This document shows, piece after piece, positions 13,058 to 30,239 of a stretch of DNA of 64,000 bases. Position 1 is the stretch's first letter, and every line of letters starts with the position of its first letter. The DNA is from Anaeromyces robustus (lineage: Eukaryota > Neocallimastigomycota > Neocallimastigomycetes > Neocallimastigales > Neocallimastigaceae). Where the stretch lies: the NCBI GenBank assembly GCA_002104895.1, contig MCFG01000011.1:62001-126000 (forward strand), written 5' to 3'. The notes below the pieces were generated by a model, which saw only the letters and a list, made by a program, of their open reading frames with translations, was not told where the DNA came from and did no database searches. Position numbers and translations under genes: made by a program.

Positions 13058-14049
13058 TTTCTTTTTTAATTTTTACGTTTAATTTAAATATTTTAAATGT
13101 AAAAAAAATTAATATACTTATTCTTTTAAATTTTAATTTTTTTTTTCATAGATAATAGTTTAATTTTATAATAAATAAGTAATAAATAATTATAAATAAT
13201 AATAAATAATGATGGTAATATTAATAAATCCTTTATATATACTATAAAAAAAATTAATTTAAACTTTATTTAAACATTTTTTCTCATTTAATTATTAATT
13301 AAAATAGTTTTTTTTTCTAAGATTTTTATGATCTTTTTTTATTTTATTTTATTTTATTTTATTCAATTTCATTTTTTTTTTTTAAGTGGATATTACACAT
13401 TTTTTTATCTTTTTATTTTATTTTTTTCCCTTCTTCTCATATAATATAAAAAAAATTATAATTAAACTTTTATTACTAAATGATTTATTTATTGATTTAT
13501 TATTTAAAAAAAAAAATAAAAATTTTTTTTTTTGTAATGGTTGGTTGGTTGGTTGGTTGGTTTGCGTAACCATAAAATTTTATTTATTATTATTTATTTA
13601 TTATTATTATTTTTTTAAAATTTTTGTTTTTTGTTTTTGTTTTTGTTTTTTTTTTTAAATTCTATTTTTCCATTTTTAGTATTTTTAATTAATTGATTAA
13701 TTAATTAATTTAGTATAAAATGTTTATAGGTTAGAGTTAACAAGAAAGTATAAATAATTTTAAATTTCTCTTTCCATGATTTTTCTTTGAAAAAAAAAAA
13801 AAAAAAAATAAAAAATAAAATTAAAATTAAAAAAAAAATAAAAATAAAAATAAAAATAAATATATATGTATAATGTAATAATATAATAAATTAAAAAAAA
13901 AAAAGAAAATTTCAATAATAATTATGAATCAAATATTAAAAAAAAAATAATGTTTACTACAAAATTAAATAAATAAACATATAATTAAAAAAAAAAAAAA
14001 AAAACAATAAATAATTATAATAAATATATTTTTTTTTAAAAAAATTAAT
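13058..14049. other. Spacer upstream of the ankyrin-repeat gene
   Basis: No gene supported. It has A/T runs, a short (GGTT)n array at about 13540-13562 that is notable for its G content, and (ATTA)/(TTAA) repeats. The translation of the ORF at 13386-13658 is Phe/Tyr/Leu low complexity and is rejected. Confidence 0.7.
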
Positions 14050-18396
<4,347 letters not shown>

Positions 18397-18603
18397 TTTA
18401 TTTCAACTTTTCAATTCCAATCCCAATTCAAAATTTTAATTCAATTTTTAATTCAAATATAAAAAGCAATATCAATAACAATGTAACAATAAAAATTTTA
18501 ATTATAATAATAATAATAATAATATCAATAACAATTATAATAACAATAACAATAACAATAATAATAATAAAAAAATATTAATAAAAAATATTATAACATA
18601 AAA

Positions 18604-18634
<31 letters not shown>

Positions 18635-21311
18635 AAATTTTCAATTACATTAATCATATAAAATAAATTAAAAAAAAAAATATCAATAATAATCAATAAT
18701 CAATAATAATAAATATAAAATAAATATAAATATATATATGTATACTATATAAAATAATAATATTTTATACAATATATGTATTATGTTACATAATATATCA
18801 TATATATAATATCTAATAATACGTAAATAATAATAATAATAGATATAACAAACATAATTAACTATTTCATCATACATTAACTATTATACTATTATATAAC
18901 ATTTTCATAAATTATCTCAACTTATATATAAAATAAATAAATAAATAAATATGCAACAAACTACAATATTATAATTAAATTTAACTAATCATCATAAATT
19001 TATATACAAATTAAAAAAAAAAAAAAAAAAAATCAATATTTCTTATTATTTCACTAAACAAAAAAAAAAAATACAATATAAAAAAAATAATAATAATTAA
19101 TTTTTTTTTTTTCCGCTATAAAAAAAAATAAAATAAAATAAATCAAACAATGCATTAATATAAATAAATATAAAAAAAAAAAAAAGAATTCTTTTTTTTT
19201 ATATTACATAATATTATATTATATCATTTATATAGTATATTTGATTTAAATATACTTTTATCATTTAAATATACCAAAATACATATAATATAGTAAAAAA
19301 GAAAATAAAAATAAGAAAAAAAGTTATAAATATATATATAGATATGAAAACTTTTTTTTTTATTTTATTTTTTTTTTTTTTTTTTTGTCTAATAAATATA
19401 AACAAACATATATATATTAATAATATATATAATAAAAATATATATTAATAATACTATCTATCTATCAATATCAATATGTTAACAACAAAAAAAAGTATAT
19501 TAATAATATATATATAATACAAACAAAAAAAGATAATAATAATAATAATACATTAATAATAATACATTAGTAAATAATATAAAAATATATATAATATATA
19601 ATATATATTAAAATATCATAATGAATAATTATAATATTAATGATATTAATAATAATATAAATATAAATTAATCAATAAAAATTACAATAATAATAATAAT
19701 AACAATAACAATAATATAACAATAATAATTATAATTAATAATAACTAAATAATAATAAATAATAATGAATAATAATAACAACAATAGCAATAATAATAAT
19801 AATAATAATAGTAATAATAATATACCTGTAAAAAATAATTAAAAAAAAATTATATTATTATTATTATTTATTATAAAAGTAAAAAAAAAAAAAAAAAGAT
19901 TAAGACCTTTAAAAAAAAGAAGTTTTTAATAAAAATAAAAAAAAAATTAAAACTTTGAAAAAAAAATTATTATACACATAAAAGTATTAATAATAATTTA
20001 TATATGAAGTGTTTTATTATTCCTTTTTTTTTCTTTACTATTTGTATTCCTTAATAATATTATTTATAATAAAAACTATATTTTTTTTTGTGGTATATAT
20101 GTATATATAATTAAAAAAAATTAAAATTATGGTAAAAATTATTTATGGTAAATAAAAAAAAAAATAAACATTATTATAGTTTTAAAGGTTAGAAGTTGAT
20201 GTAGGTTAGATTTATAAATATATATAAAAGTTATTAAGAATGGTGGTTAATCTTACAAAAAATTTTTTTTTTGTTGTTTTTAAAAATATATATATATATA
20301 TATATAACATTAATAATGAATTTTATTTACTAATATTGTATATTATATATACTATCTGTTTATATTTATTTATTTATTCGATTATTTTATTATTATTTAT
20401 TATTATTATATTTTATTCAATAACTATATTCTCGTTTCTTTTATTATTATTATTATTTCTCCTTTTGAATATGTTTATAAGTTATAATAAATAATAATCT
20501 TTTTTATTTAATTATTTATATTATTTTTAATGTTATTATTATTATTATTAAATTTATAAAAAAAGTTTTTATAATTTTTTATAATTCAATAAGCAATTCA
20601 AAGATTGTTAATAATTGTTAAGCTGTTTAAAAAATATTTAAACAGATATATATAAAATTAACTTTAAAAAAATATGTGAATGTATTATTAAATTTAATAT
20701 AAAAAATTTTTCCTTTGTTAAATAAAAAATATTAAATTTTTTTAAATTTTATTTTTATAAGGAAAAATTTTTATTTAAATTACTTTAAATAACTAAATTA
20801 AATATTATTAATGAAATATTTTATTTACTAATATTATTATTATTATTTTTTATTATTATTAGAATTATTATAATTTTTTCTTTTTTTAGAATACTTTATA
20901 TATCTATAATATAAAATATATATTTTATATATTTTATATAATGATAATTAATTTACGATAGAATAATTTGTTTTATTTTTTTTCTTTTTTTTTTTTTTTT
21001 AAATAATAATTATAATAAACTATAGCATAAAATAAAAAATAAAGATAAAAATAAAAAATATAATCATTAATTATATATTGATAAAGATTTTAAATTTTAT
21101 TATATAACTATTTTTTATTTATAATTAGAAATAAATTAAAAAGAAAAATAAAATAATATATATAAATATTAATGGAAATAACAATTTTTTAACGCACACA
21201 AAAAAAAAAAAAAAAGAAAAAAAAAAAGAAAAATATGTATATATAAATATATATATATTATAGTTAAATATTATATGAAAATAAAAATATTTATATATAT
21301 TCCAATAAAAA
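18397..21311. other. Long AT spacer between ankyrin gene and receptor gene
   Basis: No gene is supported. The content is AT dinucleotide and AAT repeats, poly-A/T runs and palindromic ATAT stretches. An ATG-initiated Asn-rich stretch at about 19764-19827, ending at a GT, could be a first exon but has no recognisable continuation. A short motif at 20171-20216 is shared with 35521-35570 (reported separately). The rest looks featureless. Confidence 0.6.
20171..20216 (+). repeat. Dispersed GGTTAGA-containing motif, copy 1
   Basis: Begins TTATTATAGTTTTAAAGGTT and continues with AGAA, a short variable part and a second AGGTTAG. It aligns to 35521-35570 with only a few differences over about 40 bases. 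This includes two G-containing cores that are unlikely to match by chance in such AT-rich DNA. Confidence 0.55.
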
Positions 21312-23514
21312 ATGAATCAGTATCATAATTTTTTTTATTTGTTGACAATCATTTTATTAATTTTTTTAATTAGAATTAATGGAGAAAAAACAGTAATAAA
21401 AATATTAGCAAGAAAACCTCATATCTTTGATTTATCTGATATTATTGATTTAGAAGAATGGCGAAAACAATATAATTCTGTTATTAATCAATATTTTGTA
21501 GATAAAAATATAAAAGATATAGAAATTGATATAAATTATTATCATTATCCTCCTAGTAATAATAATATTAATACTACAAATACTAATACCCATACTACTT
21601 CAACTACCACAAAAACAGAAAATGATAAAGAAACAGAATATTCATCATTTATTAAATATATTTATAGTAATCTAGGGAATTCTGAATATGATATGTATAT
21701 AATAGATGAACAAGTATTATTTAATGATAATTCATTAGTTGAAAGTGATATTATTATTGATACTTTTAATACCCGAACACCTACAAAAGATAATTTTATT
21801 AATTTATCCAATTATATTGATGAAAAAAATTTAACATTTCATCATCCTGAAATTTTAAAAGATGGTCAATTAAATCATCAATATTATGGATTACCTTATG
21901 AATATGATTTTGATATATTATATTATCATGATGAAGATGAAAATAATAAATCAATTGCTTCTATGATTAATGATTTAACATGGGATAAATTATTATCTTT
22001 AATAAAATTTCAAACTTCTAAAAGTTTAAATATTTCATTAAAGGAAGAAAATGATATTTTAAATTTTTTATTTGAATATGCTTGTAATTTCTATGATATT
22101 TCATATGTAAATGCTGATTATAACGATAATGATCATGATAATAATATTAATAATAATAAATATATTAAAGCTTTTTATACCGATGCCATAAAAGTTTTAT
22201 TAAATAATTTTCGAAATTTTATCAAAACTTTTACCGAAAATGATTTTAATAAACCTTTTCAAATGAATCAAGGAGATGTTTATAATTCTTTTTTAAATAA
22301 TGAAATAGGATTTTTTAAAGGGAAAGCTTCTTATCGTAATTTTATTTTATTAAATGATACTCAATCTGTTTCCATGATATTACCTCCTAAATATTTTACA
22401 GCTACTACTAAAAATTATTTAGTAATTAATCGTCATCATAATAAAAAAGATATAAATCAATTAGTAGAAGTAGCCATCCATCTTACCTCTAAAGAAATGG
22501 AATTATTAAGAGCAAAAAATTTTGGTTGTATTCCAACTTTTGATTTTTCAAAATTAAATACCAGTAATAAAAACAAAAATAAAAACAAAAATCAAAATCA
22601 AGATCAAGATGATGCTATTTTATCATATTGTGAAGAAAATGAGGATCTATGTAATATAATAAAATCAATGAAAATTATACCAATTAAAAATTATTTAAAT
22701 TTCAAGTATAGTTCACCATTTTATGAAACAAGATATTATTTACCAAATTTAATAAAAGAATATATTTTTAGTAATGATCCAAATCAATTATTGAATACAT
22801 TTCAAAATATAAAAGAATTAACTACTTCAAGTTTAGATAAATTTTCAATGATATTATATATGTGTATGGTATTAATAGATTTATTAGCTATATTTACTAT
22901 TATTCTTGGCTATAAATATAGATTTTTTAATTATGTGAATGTTATTTCATTAAGATTATATAGTCTTTTGGTTATAGGAATTATTATGGGTAGTTTTACA
23001 CCATTATTTGTGTTATCACCTTATTTTCAATTCAAATGTAAAATAAGATCACTTTATAGTGTTATAAGTTATTCTTTAATATTATTACCACTTAAAGCTA
23101 TCATTTATCAATTTTATAGTATGTATAAATCTTTTAAAGTACCAACGTATAATCCTATTAATTCTATTTTATATTTAGGAAGTCTATGTTTTATTATTTT
23201 ATGTATCATTATTTATAAAATTTTCATTGTAAATACAAGAGATTATCATGTAGTATCATCAGATTCTATTTTAAATGATCGTTATCCATATTGTTATTCA
23301 AAAGATAATACACTTTATAAAATGATAGATTTAATTTTAATAGGTATTATGGTAAGTAATTTATTTTTTATATGATATAAAAAATAAAAAAAGTATAATA
23401 ATATAAAATATATATATAAAAAAGGTATAATGATATAATATATATATAAAAGTATAATATATTTTTACTATATATCATTTATACATCTATATATATAATA
23501 TTTTATAAATATTA

Positions 23515-23561
<47 letters not shown>

Positions 23562-24212
23562 TTTTTAACCGATCATTTATTTATTCATTTAATTTATTTT
23601 GTTTTATAGTATTTAGCAATTATAGGAATGTTAATAAAAACTAATATTCATTGTAGAATAGCTAATAGAAAAGTCAAAGAATATAAATATCTTTATATTA
23701 TATTAATTGTACTTGGTATTAATATTGCTATAACGGAATATTTAATAAATTTACAAGTGAAATTTTATCGATTATATTTCCCATTACTTGTCATAATATA
23801 TTATTTCAATTTTTCTTTAACTTTATTTTATTTAATGGGATCTAGAATAGATTTTATGATATTAAATCCTGATTATGTTAAAAAATTAGGAAAACAACAA
23901 TCTCAACAACAACAACAACAAGAATATCAATCCCAATCCCAATCTCAATCCCAATCTCAATCTCAATCTCAATCCCAATCCCAATCCCAATCCCAATCAC
24001 AACAAAAATCTGCAATATCTGGTAATACATTTTATACTGATTGTACTTCCCCTTTAACTAGTTCTAGTTCTGGACCATCAGCACCTATTATCTCAAAATT
24101 TTCACCTAATAATAATCTTTTTAATTATAATAATAATAAAAATAATAGTAATAACAGTATCAATTTTAATAATAATAATAATAATACTAAAAATGGTAGT
24201 AATAACAGTATC

Positions 24213-24248
<36 letters not shown>

Positions 24249-24680
24249 CGATATGGTAGTAACAACAATATTAATTATAAAAGTAATAATAAATATAGTA
24301 GTAACAACAATATCAGTTATAATAATAATAATATTGTTAGTAATTGTAGTAATATTGGTTTTGTAAATGTTAAATGTGAACCACATTCTATTATTAATAG
24401 ATTAGGATATTATGCAAGTAGTAATGAATTAGTAAGTCAAAATTCTTTAGGAAAATATATTAAATATATTCCTTTAAGAAATAATTATTATTTTATTCGG
24501 ATACTTAATATTTTTAAAGCCAAAAGAATTTTTGATGTTAATACCAATACATTTATATCAAGTGATGAAGCCTATTCCAATAGATCTAATACTACATCTA
24601 GTTTTACTCAATCTATGTCAGTATCAAAACCAAATAATAATGGACAACCTGATTATGTAGGAAATGTAATAGAACTTTAA
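21312..24680 (+). CDS. Class C-like GPCR with extracellular bacterial-type solute-binding domain
   Basis: Predicted plasma-membrane nutrient receptor. Exon 1 is 21312-23351 and exon 2 is 23610-24680, joined by a GTAAGT...TATAG intron in phase 0, giving 1036 aa. Without splicing, the frame stops inside the intron and would lose the last membrane helices. Residues 1-24 are a signal peptide. Residues about 28-480 resemble a type 1 (maltose-binding-like) solute-binding protein, with YGLPYEYDFDILYYH, LTWDKLLSLI and LTSKEMELLRAKNFGCIP. Seven hydrophobic segments follow, the fifth spanning the splice joint. The C-tail carries (Ser-Gln)n and Asn-rich low complexity with no visible enzyme domain. In class C receptors ligand binding in the N-lobe is relayed to G proteins. 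An SBP instead of the usual bilobed LBD, possibly sensing oligosaccharides from plant walls, is inference. Such fusions have been noted in gut fungi. Confidence 0.88.
23927..24005 (+). repeat. Coding (CAATCY)n repeat, Gln-Ser tract
   Basis: A hexanucleotide repeat of about 13 units in the C-tail of the receptor, encoding SQSQSQ. The third position of Ser varies between C and T, so it is not perfectly homogenised. Confidence 0.9.
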
Positions 24681-24717
24681 AAAATAAAAATTAAAAATTA
24701 AAAAAAAAAAATCAAAG

Positions 24718-24925
24718 AATATATAATGAGAATTATATAATATATGTACAAAATATAACCAAAAGTAATGAGAGTAATAAAGTAATGAGAGTAATGAGAA
24801 TTATATAATATATGTACAAAATACAACCAAAAGTAATAAGAGTAATGAGAGTAATGAAAATTATATAATATATGTACAAAATACAATCAAAAGTAATGAT
24901 AATGATATAATATATACAACAAAAA
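24718..24925 (+). repeat. Minisatellite, about 60-68 bp unit, about 3 copies
   Basis: The core ATTATATAATATATGTAC starts at 24732, 24800 and 24860 and is followed each time by AAAATA(C/T)AA(C/T)CAAAAGTAAT and GAGAGTAATGA-type sequence. A shortened fourth unit ends near 24925. It lies about 40 bp downstream of the receptor stop codon, within the probable 3' UTR. Confidence 0.8.
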
Positions 24926-25753
24926 GTAATAAGAATACATATATTTTATTGAATTTGATTTTTTTTTTTTTTTTTTCATATTATAAAAAATAAAAAAATT
25001 AAAAAAAAAAAAAAATATATAAAATAATTAAATACATATTATAAGATATATTATTATAATCATATTATACTATTATCAAACTATTTTTTTTTTCTTTTTC
25101 ATTTTGACAATAAATAATATAAATAAAGAAATTAAAGCCTATCTATATTATTGTGTTTTTTTAAATTAAAATTTCATTTTTATGTGTAAATATACATATA
25201 TCATTTAAAATAATATTATTTAATTTTTTTAATTAAATAATAATAATAATAATTAATTGAAAAATATATTTTTTATATCATATTTTTTATTAATAATAAT
25301 ATTTAAAAATAATGATTATAATTCTGTATAAATATGATTAATAATATAATATATTAATATATTTAATAGGCTATAATAAGTGAATTATAATGACATGTCC
25401 TATATAATAAATTGTCCTATATAATAAATTATAATTTTTATAGTATATATAATAATTTATAATATATATAATTTTATAGTTTATTAAAGTTTTAATTATA
25501 AAATTCTACATCAACATGATTTGATGTATGTATAATACTTGTTATATTATACATATGCAATAAAAACTTATATATACATAATTAACATAATTACTTCTTT
25601 TAATTTTTGCAATTCATAAATAGGAATTGATATTAATTAATAATATATTTAATAATACATATAAATTTAATAACATAAAATTAAAAAAAAAGAAATTAAA
25701 AAATATTTAATTATTGAAGAATAAAAGTATTTTTCATGTTATGTAAAAACGGT

Positions 25754-25793
<40 letters not shown>

Positions 25794-28190
25794 AAAAATA
25801 ATTAATTATTTATTATTTAAAAATACATTCGTTTACTTTTTTTTTTTTAAATTTAAATTTAAATTTTATTTAATAATATTATGATCATTGGTAATAATTA
25901 TAATTAATTCTAATTAATTAATTAATATTTATTTAAATATTTATTTATTTTATTTTATGTTAAATAAGATGGATGATTTTCCCTTTTATTATTTTATTTT
26001 TTTTACATTAATATTATTAAATAATTAAATAATTAAATAATTAATTTTAATTAAATTTAAAAAAAAATGATTTTTTAATATAAAAAACCATTTGACTTTT
26101 TTTTTAATGATTAATGACTAATCATCCTTTTTTACATTTTTTCATTTTTCCACTGTAATAAAAAAACATGATTTTAATATAAACAAAATGTATATTAAAA
26201 ATAAAAGAAAAAAATAAAATAAAATAAAAAATAAAACAAAAAATGATTTTATTTTTTTAATTAGAATTTTAAATGATTAAATATTGTCGATTGTAAATAA
26301 TAATTACTTCATTTATTATTTATTTAATTTTTTAATATTTATATATTTATTTAATATAAATAATTTATTTAAATCATTATTTAAATATTCAATTATTTAT
26401 TTATTATTTATTATGAAATATTTGTTCAAAATCAATAAAAATCATATGAACTAAAAAAATAAAAAATTAAAAATTTGTTTAGATTTTTGATTTATTTTTT
26501 GTTATGAACATTTTTATTTTTTTTATCTTTAAAATTAAAAGATAACAAAAAAAAATTTTTTTTCTTTTTTTCAAAATTTGTATGACTCTTTTTTTAACTT
26601 TACTTTTTTTTTTTTTTTAATTATTATTGCATATTTTTATTTTTATTTTTATTTATTTATTAATATTTAATTATTTATGTTTTAAATAATTGTTTTTTTT
26701 TAATTGTCTTTTTTTTTTTTATTTATTTTTTTTATTTTATTATTATTTATTGTGGATATTTTCATCAAATATTTCCGTTTTTATTTTTTATTTTCATTTT
26801 TGGTTTTTGATAATTTTTTTTATCAACGGAAACAAACTAAAAAATTAAAAATTCTTTTTTTTTTTTATCTTTTTTTGATAATTCAAATTCCAACCCTTAA
26901 AATTTTGTTGATAAAAAAAAACCAATAAAATAATTTAATGAAATCAATGAATAAATAATTATTAAATTAAATAAATTTTTAGAGGATTATTAATTAATTT
27001 AAATAAATAAATAAATATATATATATATATTAAATAAATTAGTTAAAAAAATGTGATAACAAACAAATAATTAAAATTAAAATTATCAATTTAATTAAAA
27101 ATTAAAATTTAATTATTAAATATTAAATACAACTATTAACATATTATTCATATATTAATAGTATAATATAATATATAGTAAAATATGTTTTTCATTTAAT
27201 TTAAAAGTTTAAATAAATAAAATCAAAAATAAAAAAAATGAATGAAAATGAATTAAAAATGGAAATTAAAAAAAGTTGGAAATTAAATAAAAAATTTTAA
27301 ATGTAAAAAATAAAAAATAAAATTAAAAAAAAAATTAAAAAATTAAAAAATGGAAATAATTTCAAATCAGAAAAACAAAAAAATAAAAATAAAAATAAAA
27401 TAAAATTTTTTTTCTTTTCATTCTTTTTCACTTTTTTTTTTTTTTTAAAAAATAAAAAATTTATTTAAAATGTAAAAAAATATAAATAAATAAATATAAA
27501 AAAAAGAGCGAGCCATAAACAAATAAACAAATAAATAAAGCATAAACAAAGAAATAAAAAAACAAAAACAAATAAAAGAAAACAAAAATAAAGACAAAAA
27601 CATTATGAAATAAAATTTTTATACAAAAAAAAAATAAATAAAATATCATTTTTTTTTTATTTTGTGTTTTTTCAAATTTTTATTTTTTCTGAAGAAAAAG
27701 AGGAAAAAATATGAAATAAAAAAAATATTTAAATATTATTTATTAACTTTTTATTTATTTAATATAAACTATATAAAAAATTGACTAGAAAGTAAAAAAA
27801 GAAAGAAAAAAAAAACCTTTTTTTTTTTATAAATTTTATTTTTAAAGTCAATTATAAACTTTGAATGAATGTCTCTTAAATAAATTTAAAAAAAAAAAAA
27901 CTTAACTTAAATAAAAAAAAACTTATTTCACTATTATATATAACATATCATTTATAGTAACAATTAACATATCATTTGTAGTAACAATTTAATATTAATA
28001 CTTTCTATTATAATAAAACTATCATAATTAAAATTATTAAATTTGAAATTCAAAATTTGAAATTTGAAATTTACATTTTTAAGAATTTCTAAAAAAAGGA
28101 AAAAAAAAAAAAAAAAAGTACAAATATTATATAATATATAATATATAATATATATATAAAATTGTAATATATATAAATTAATGTTAAGTA

Positions 28191-28230
28191 TTTTGTAAAC
28201 TTTTGTAAACTTTTGTAAACTTTTGTAAAC
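28191..28230 (+). repeat. 10-bp tandem repeat TTTTGTAAAC x4
   Basis: Four perfect direct copies of TTTTGTAAAC followed by a partial copy (TTAGTAAA). The unit contains GTAAAC, a forkhead-type core, and its 10-bp period matches one turn of the DNA helix. It lies about 700 bp upstream of the ORF at 28923. Confidence 0.85.
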
Positions 28231-28922
28231 TTAGTAAAAAAAAAAAAAAAAAAAAAAGGCAGTTATTAACATTTATTTCTTAAAAAAAAAAAATTGACAT
28301 TTCACTTAATTTAAGAAAAAAATAATATTTTTTTTTGTTATCAATAAAATTCTAATTCAGTATTTAAGAGAAATATATAAAGTCATTTATCAATAAATTA
28401 TTATTACTATACAGTATTAATATTAAAATTTATTACTATTTTTTTTATTTTATAGTTTTAATAATTAAGTAATTTTTTTTTTTTCTTAAAAAATATATAT
28501 TATTATAATAATATCTTTAATAAATAAATAAATTATTTATCTATGTAAAACTATCTAGTAAAAAAAAAAAATAAAATAAAATAAAAAATTTTTAACTCCA
28601 TAAATATAGTAATATACTAAAAAAAAAAAATAATAATAATACTAATATTAAATATTAAATATTAATATAAAAAAACTATCAAAAATCAAAAAGGAAATAA
28701 AAAAAAAAATTAAATATAAAATATATATATAAACAATAATAATAACAATAATAACAAATAACAACAAAAAAAGAAAGACATAATATAGTAAAATATATAA
28801 TAATAATATATTTTATAAAAACAAAAAAGAAAAATTATCAAATAATATATAAGTATTAACTAACTTAACTAACTTAACTTAACTAACTTAACCAACTTAA
28901 TTAATTGATTGATTGATTAAAT

Positions 28923-30239
28923 ATGTCTTTATTATCACATTTTTCACAGTCTTTATTTTCTTCTCTTTTCAATAAGAAAAAAGAAACTAATAATAAAGAT
29001 AATACTACAAGAGAAATTGATACAAGTTCGACTAATTCTCTTAGTTCTATTCCATCATTCTCTATATTAAACCATTCCTTAACCAACAATATTAATAATA
29101 ATTATAATCTTAATGATTATAATTCAACCATAGTTACAAGAGAAAATATATTTTTTGGAAAAGATATTGATACCAATGATACCCATGAAATTATAAATTA
29201 TAATTTAAAAAAATTAAGAAATGGTCAAAAATTAGGTAGTATGGATGAGAAAGAGAAGAAGAATGAAGAAGATATAATAATTCATCCAATAGAAGAATTA
29301 TCAAGTGAACCAATAATTGAAAGTAATATTATTGAAAGAGAATTAATTAATAAATCGATTCATACTAAAAATGTTAATGAAATAGAAAATGATAATGATA
29401 ATAATAATGATAATGAAAGTTTAATGGAAAGTGATAATGATGATAATGATAAAACTGAAACTGAAATTGAAACTGAAATAGAAGATGAAAATGAAAATGA
29501 AAATACCAGTGATGAGGATGATGATGAGGATGAAACTGAAAATGAAAGTAATACAAGTATTGATTCAGATACTAATAAAAATCAGGATCAGAATCAGAAT
29601 CAGAATCAGAATAAGAATCAACAAGAAAAAAGTAAAATAAAATCTAAACATAATTCAATTGATTCCCTTACAGATAGTATTATTGCTGAAGATTTAGATT
29701 TAGATAAATTAATTTATAATGTACCACCTTCTTTTACAAGAATTAATAATTCTAATATAAAAGAAGGTTTTCCAATGTTAAGATTTACAGATTCTATGAG
29801 TGTACCTGCAAGTATGACAAAATTTCGTCAAACTCCTATGGGTCGATCCTATGCTACAAGAAATATTTTAAGTTTAAGTCGTTCTTATAATTCCTCACCT
29901 AAAAATACAACGACAACGACAACTCCAAATACAAATACAACAACTACAAATCCACCCTATCTTACAATTCCTGGTATTAAAACAATAGAATTACCTAAAT
30001 CATCATTAAAATCAAATCATCATTTAAGAAAACGTTCTACTTTAGCTTTATCTTTATCTTTATCAAATAGTTTTTCAGCACCATTATCTACATCACTTTT
30101 AGCTATTCAACAACCATCAATGATTAATGATGATAATGATGATGATGATATTCAAAATATTACTAATGATTCAGAAGATTCTTATGATCCTTTTGATGAT
30201 GAAGAAGAAGAATATGATATTTTTATATTTAATGAATAA
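28923..30239 (+). CDS. Hypothetical acidic, disordered 438-aa protein
   Basis: A single-exon ORF in ordinary fungal codon usage; not recognised. The N-terminus (SLLSHFSQSLFSSLF) could form an amphipathic helix but not a clean signal peptide. A mid region (about 150-235) is rich in Asn, Asp, Glu and QN repeats. A more conserved-looking block is about 255-330, with FPMLRFTDSMSVPASMTKFR and Ser/Arg-rich flanks such as GRSYATRNILSLSRSYNSS that could be phosphorylation sites. A Thr-rich run follows, and the C-terminus is strongly acidic. There are no Cys clusters, no membrane helices and no enzyme motif. A disordered regulatory or docking protein is possible, but nothing in the sequence proves a role. 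Short CTTAACTAA repeats precede the start codon. Confidence 0.75.
   Translation: MSLLSHFSQSLFSSLFNKKKETNNKDNTTREIDTSSTNSLSSIPSFSILNHSLTNNINNNYNLNDYNSTIVTRENIFFGKDIDTNDTHEIINYNLKKLRNGQKLGSMDEKEKKNEEDIIIHPIEELSSEPIIESNIIERELINKSIHTKNVNEIENDNDNNNDNESLMESDNDDNDKTETEIETEIEDENENENTSDEDDDEDETENESNTSIDSDTNKNQDQNQNQNQNKNQQEKSKIKSKHNSIDSLTDSIIAEDLDLDKLIYNVPPSFTRINNSNIKEGFPMLRFTDSMSVPASMTKFRQTPMGRSYATRNILSLSRSYNSSPKNTTTTTTPNTNTTTTNPPYLTIPGIKTIELPKSSLKSNHHLRKRSTLALSLSLSNSFSAPLSTSLLAIQQPSMINDDNDDDDIQNITNDSEDSYDPFDDEEEEYDIFIFNE

Larger units (their letters stand above)
24681..28922. other. Long gene-free AT spacer with several small repeats
   Basis: A 4.2-kb gap with no convincing coding sequence. It contains a minisatellite right after the receptor gene (24718-24920) and duplicated stretches near 25395-25431 and 27941-27990. 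A 10-bp tandem repeat sits at 28191-28230, and poly-A/T tracts are common. ORFs at 26704-26928 and 27461-27649 translate to Phe/Leu/Tyr low complexity and are not supported. The last 70 bases hold CTTAACTAA-type repeats directly before the next ATG. Confidence 0.6.

Noticed and set aside
13386-13658. 90-aa Phe/Leu-rich ORF
   Set aside because: Homopolymer-driven composition, starts in a T run; the GGTT array is the only notable part.
19764-19827. Asn-rich stretch starting ATG and ending at a GT donor
   Set aside because: Could be a first exon, but no matching downstream exon or family signal found; likely AAT repeat.
20240-20494. 84-aa hydrophobic ORF
   Set aside because: Ile/Leu/Tyr/Phe low complexity from AT repeats; would mimic membrane protein.
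28191-28230. CRISPR-like array
   Set aside because: Ten-bp adjacent repeats without spacers in a eukaryotic genome; a simple tandem repeat.
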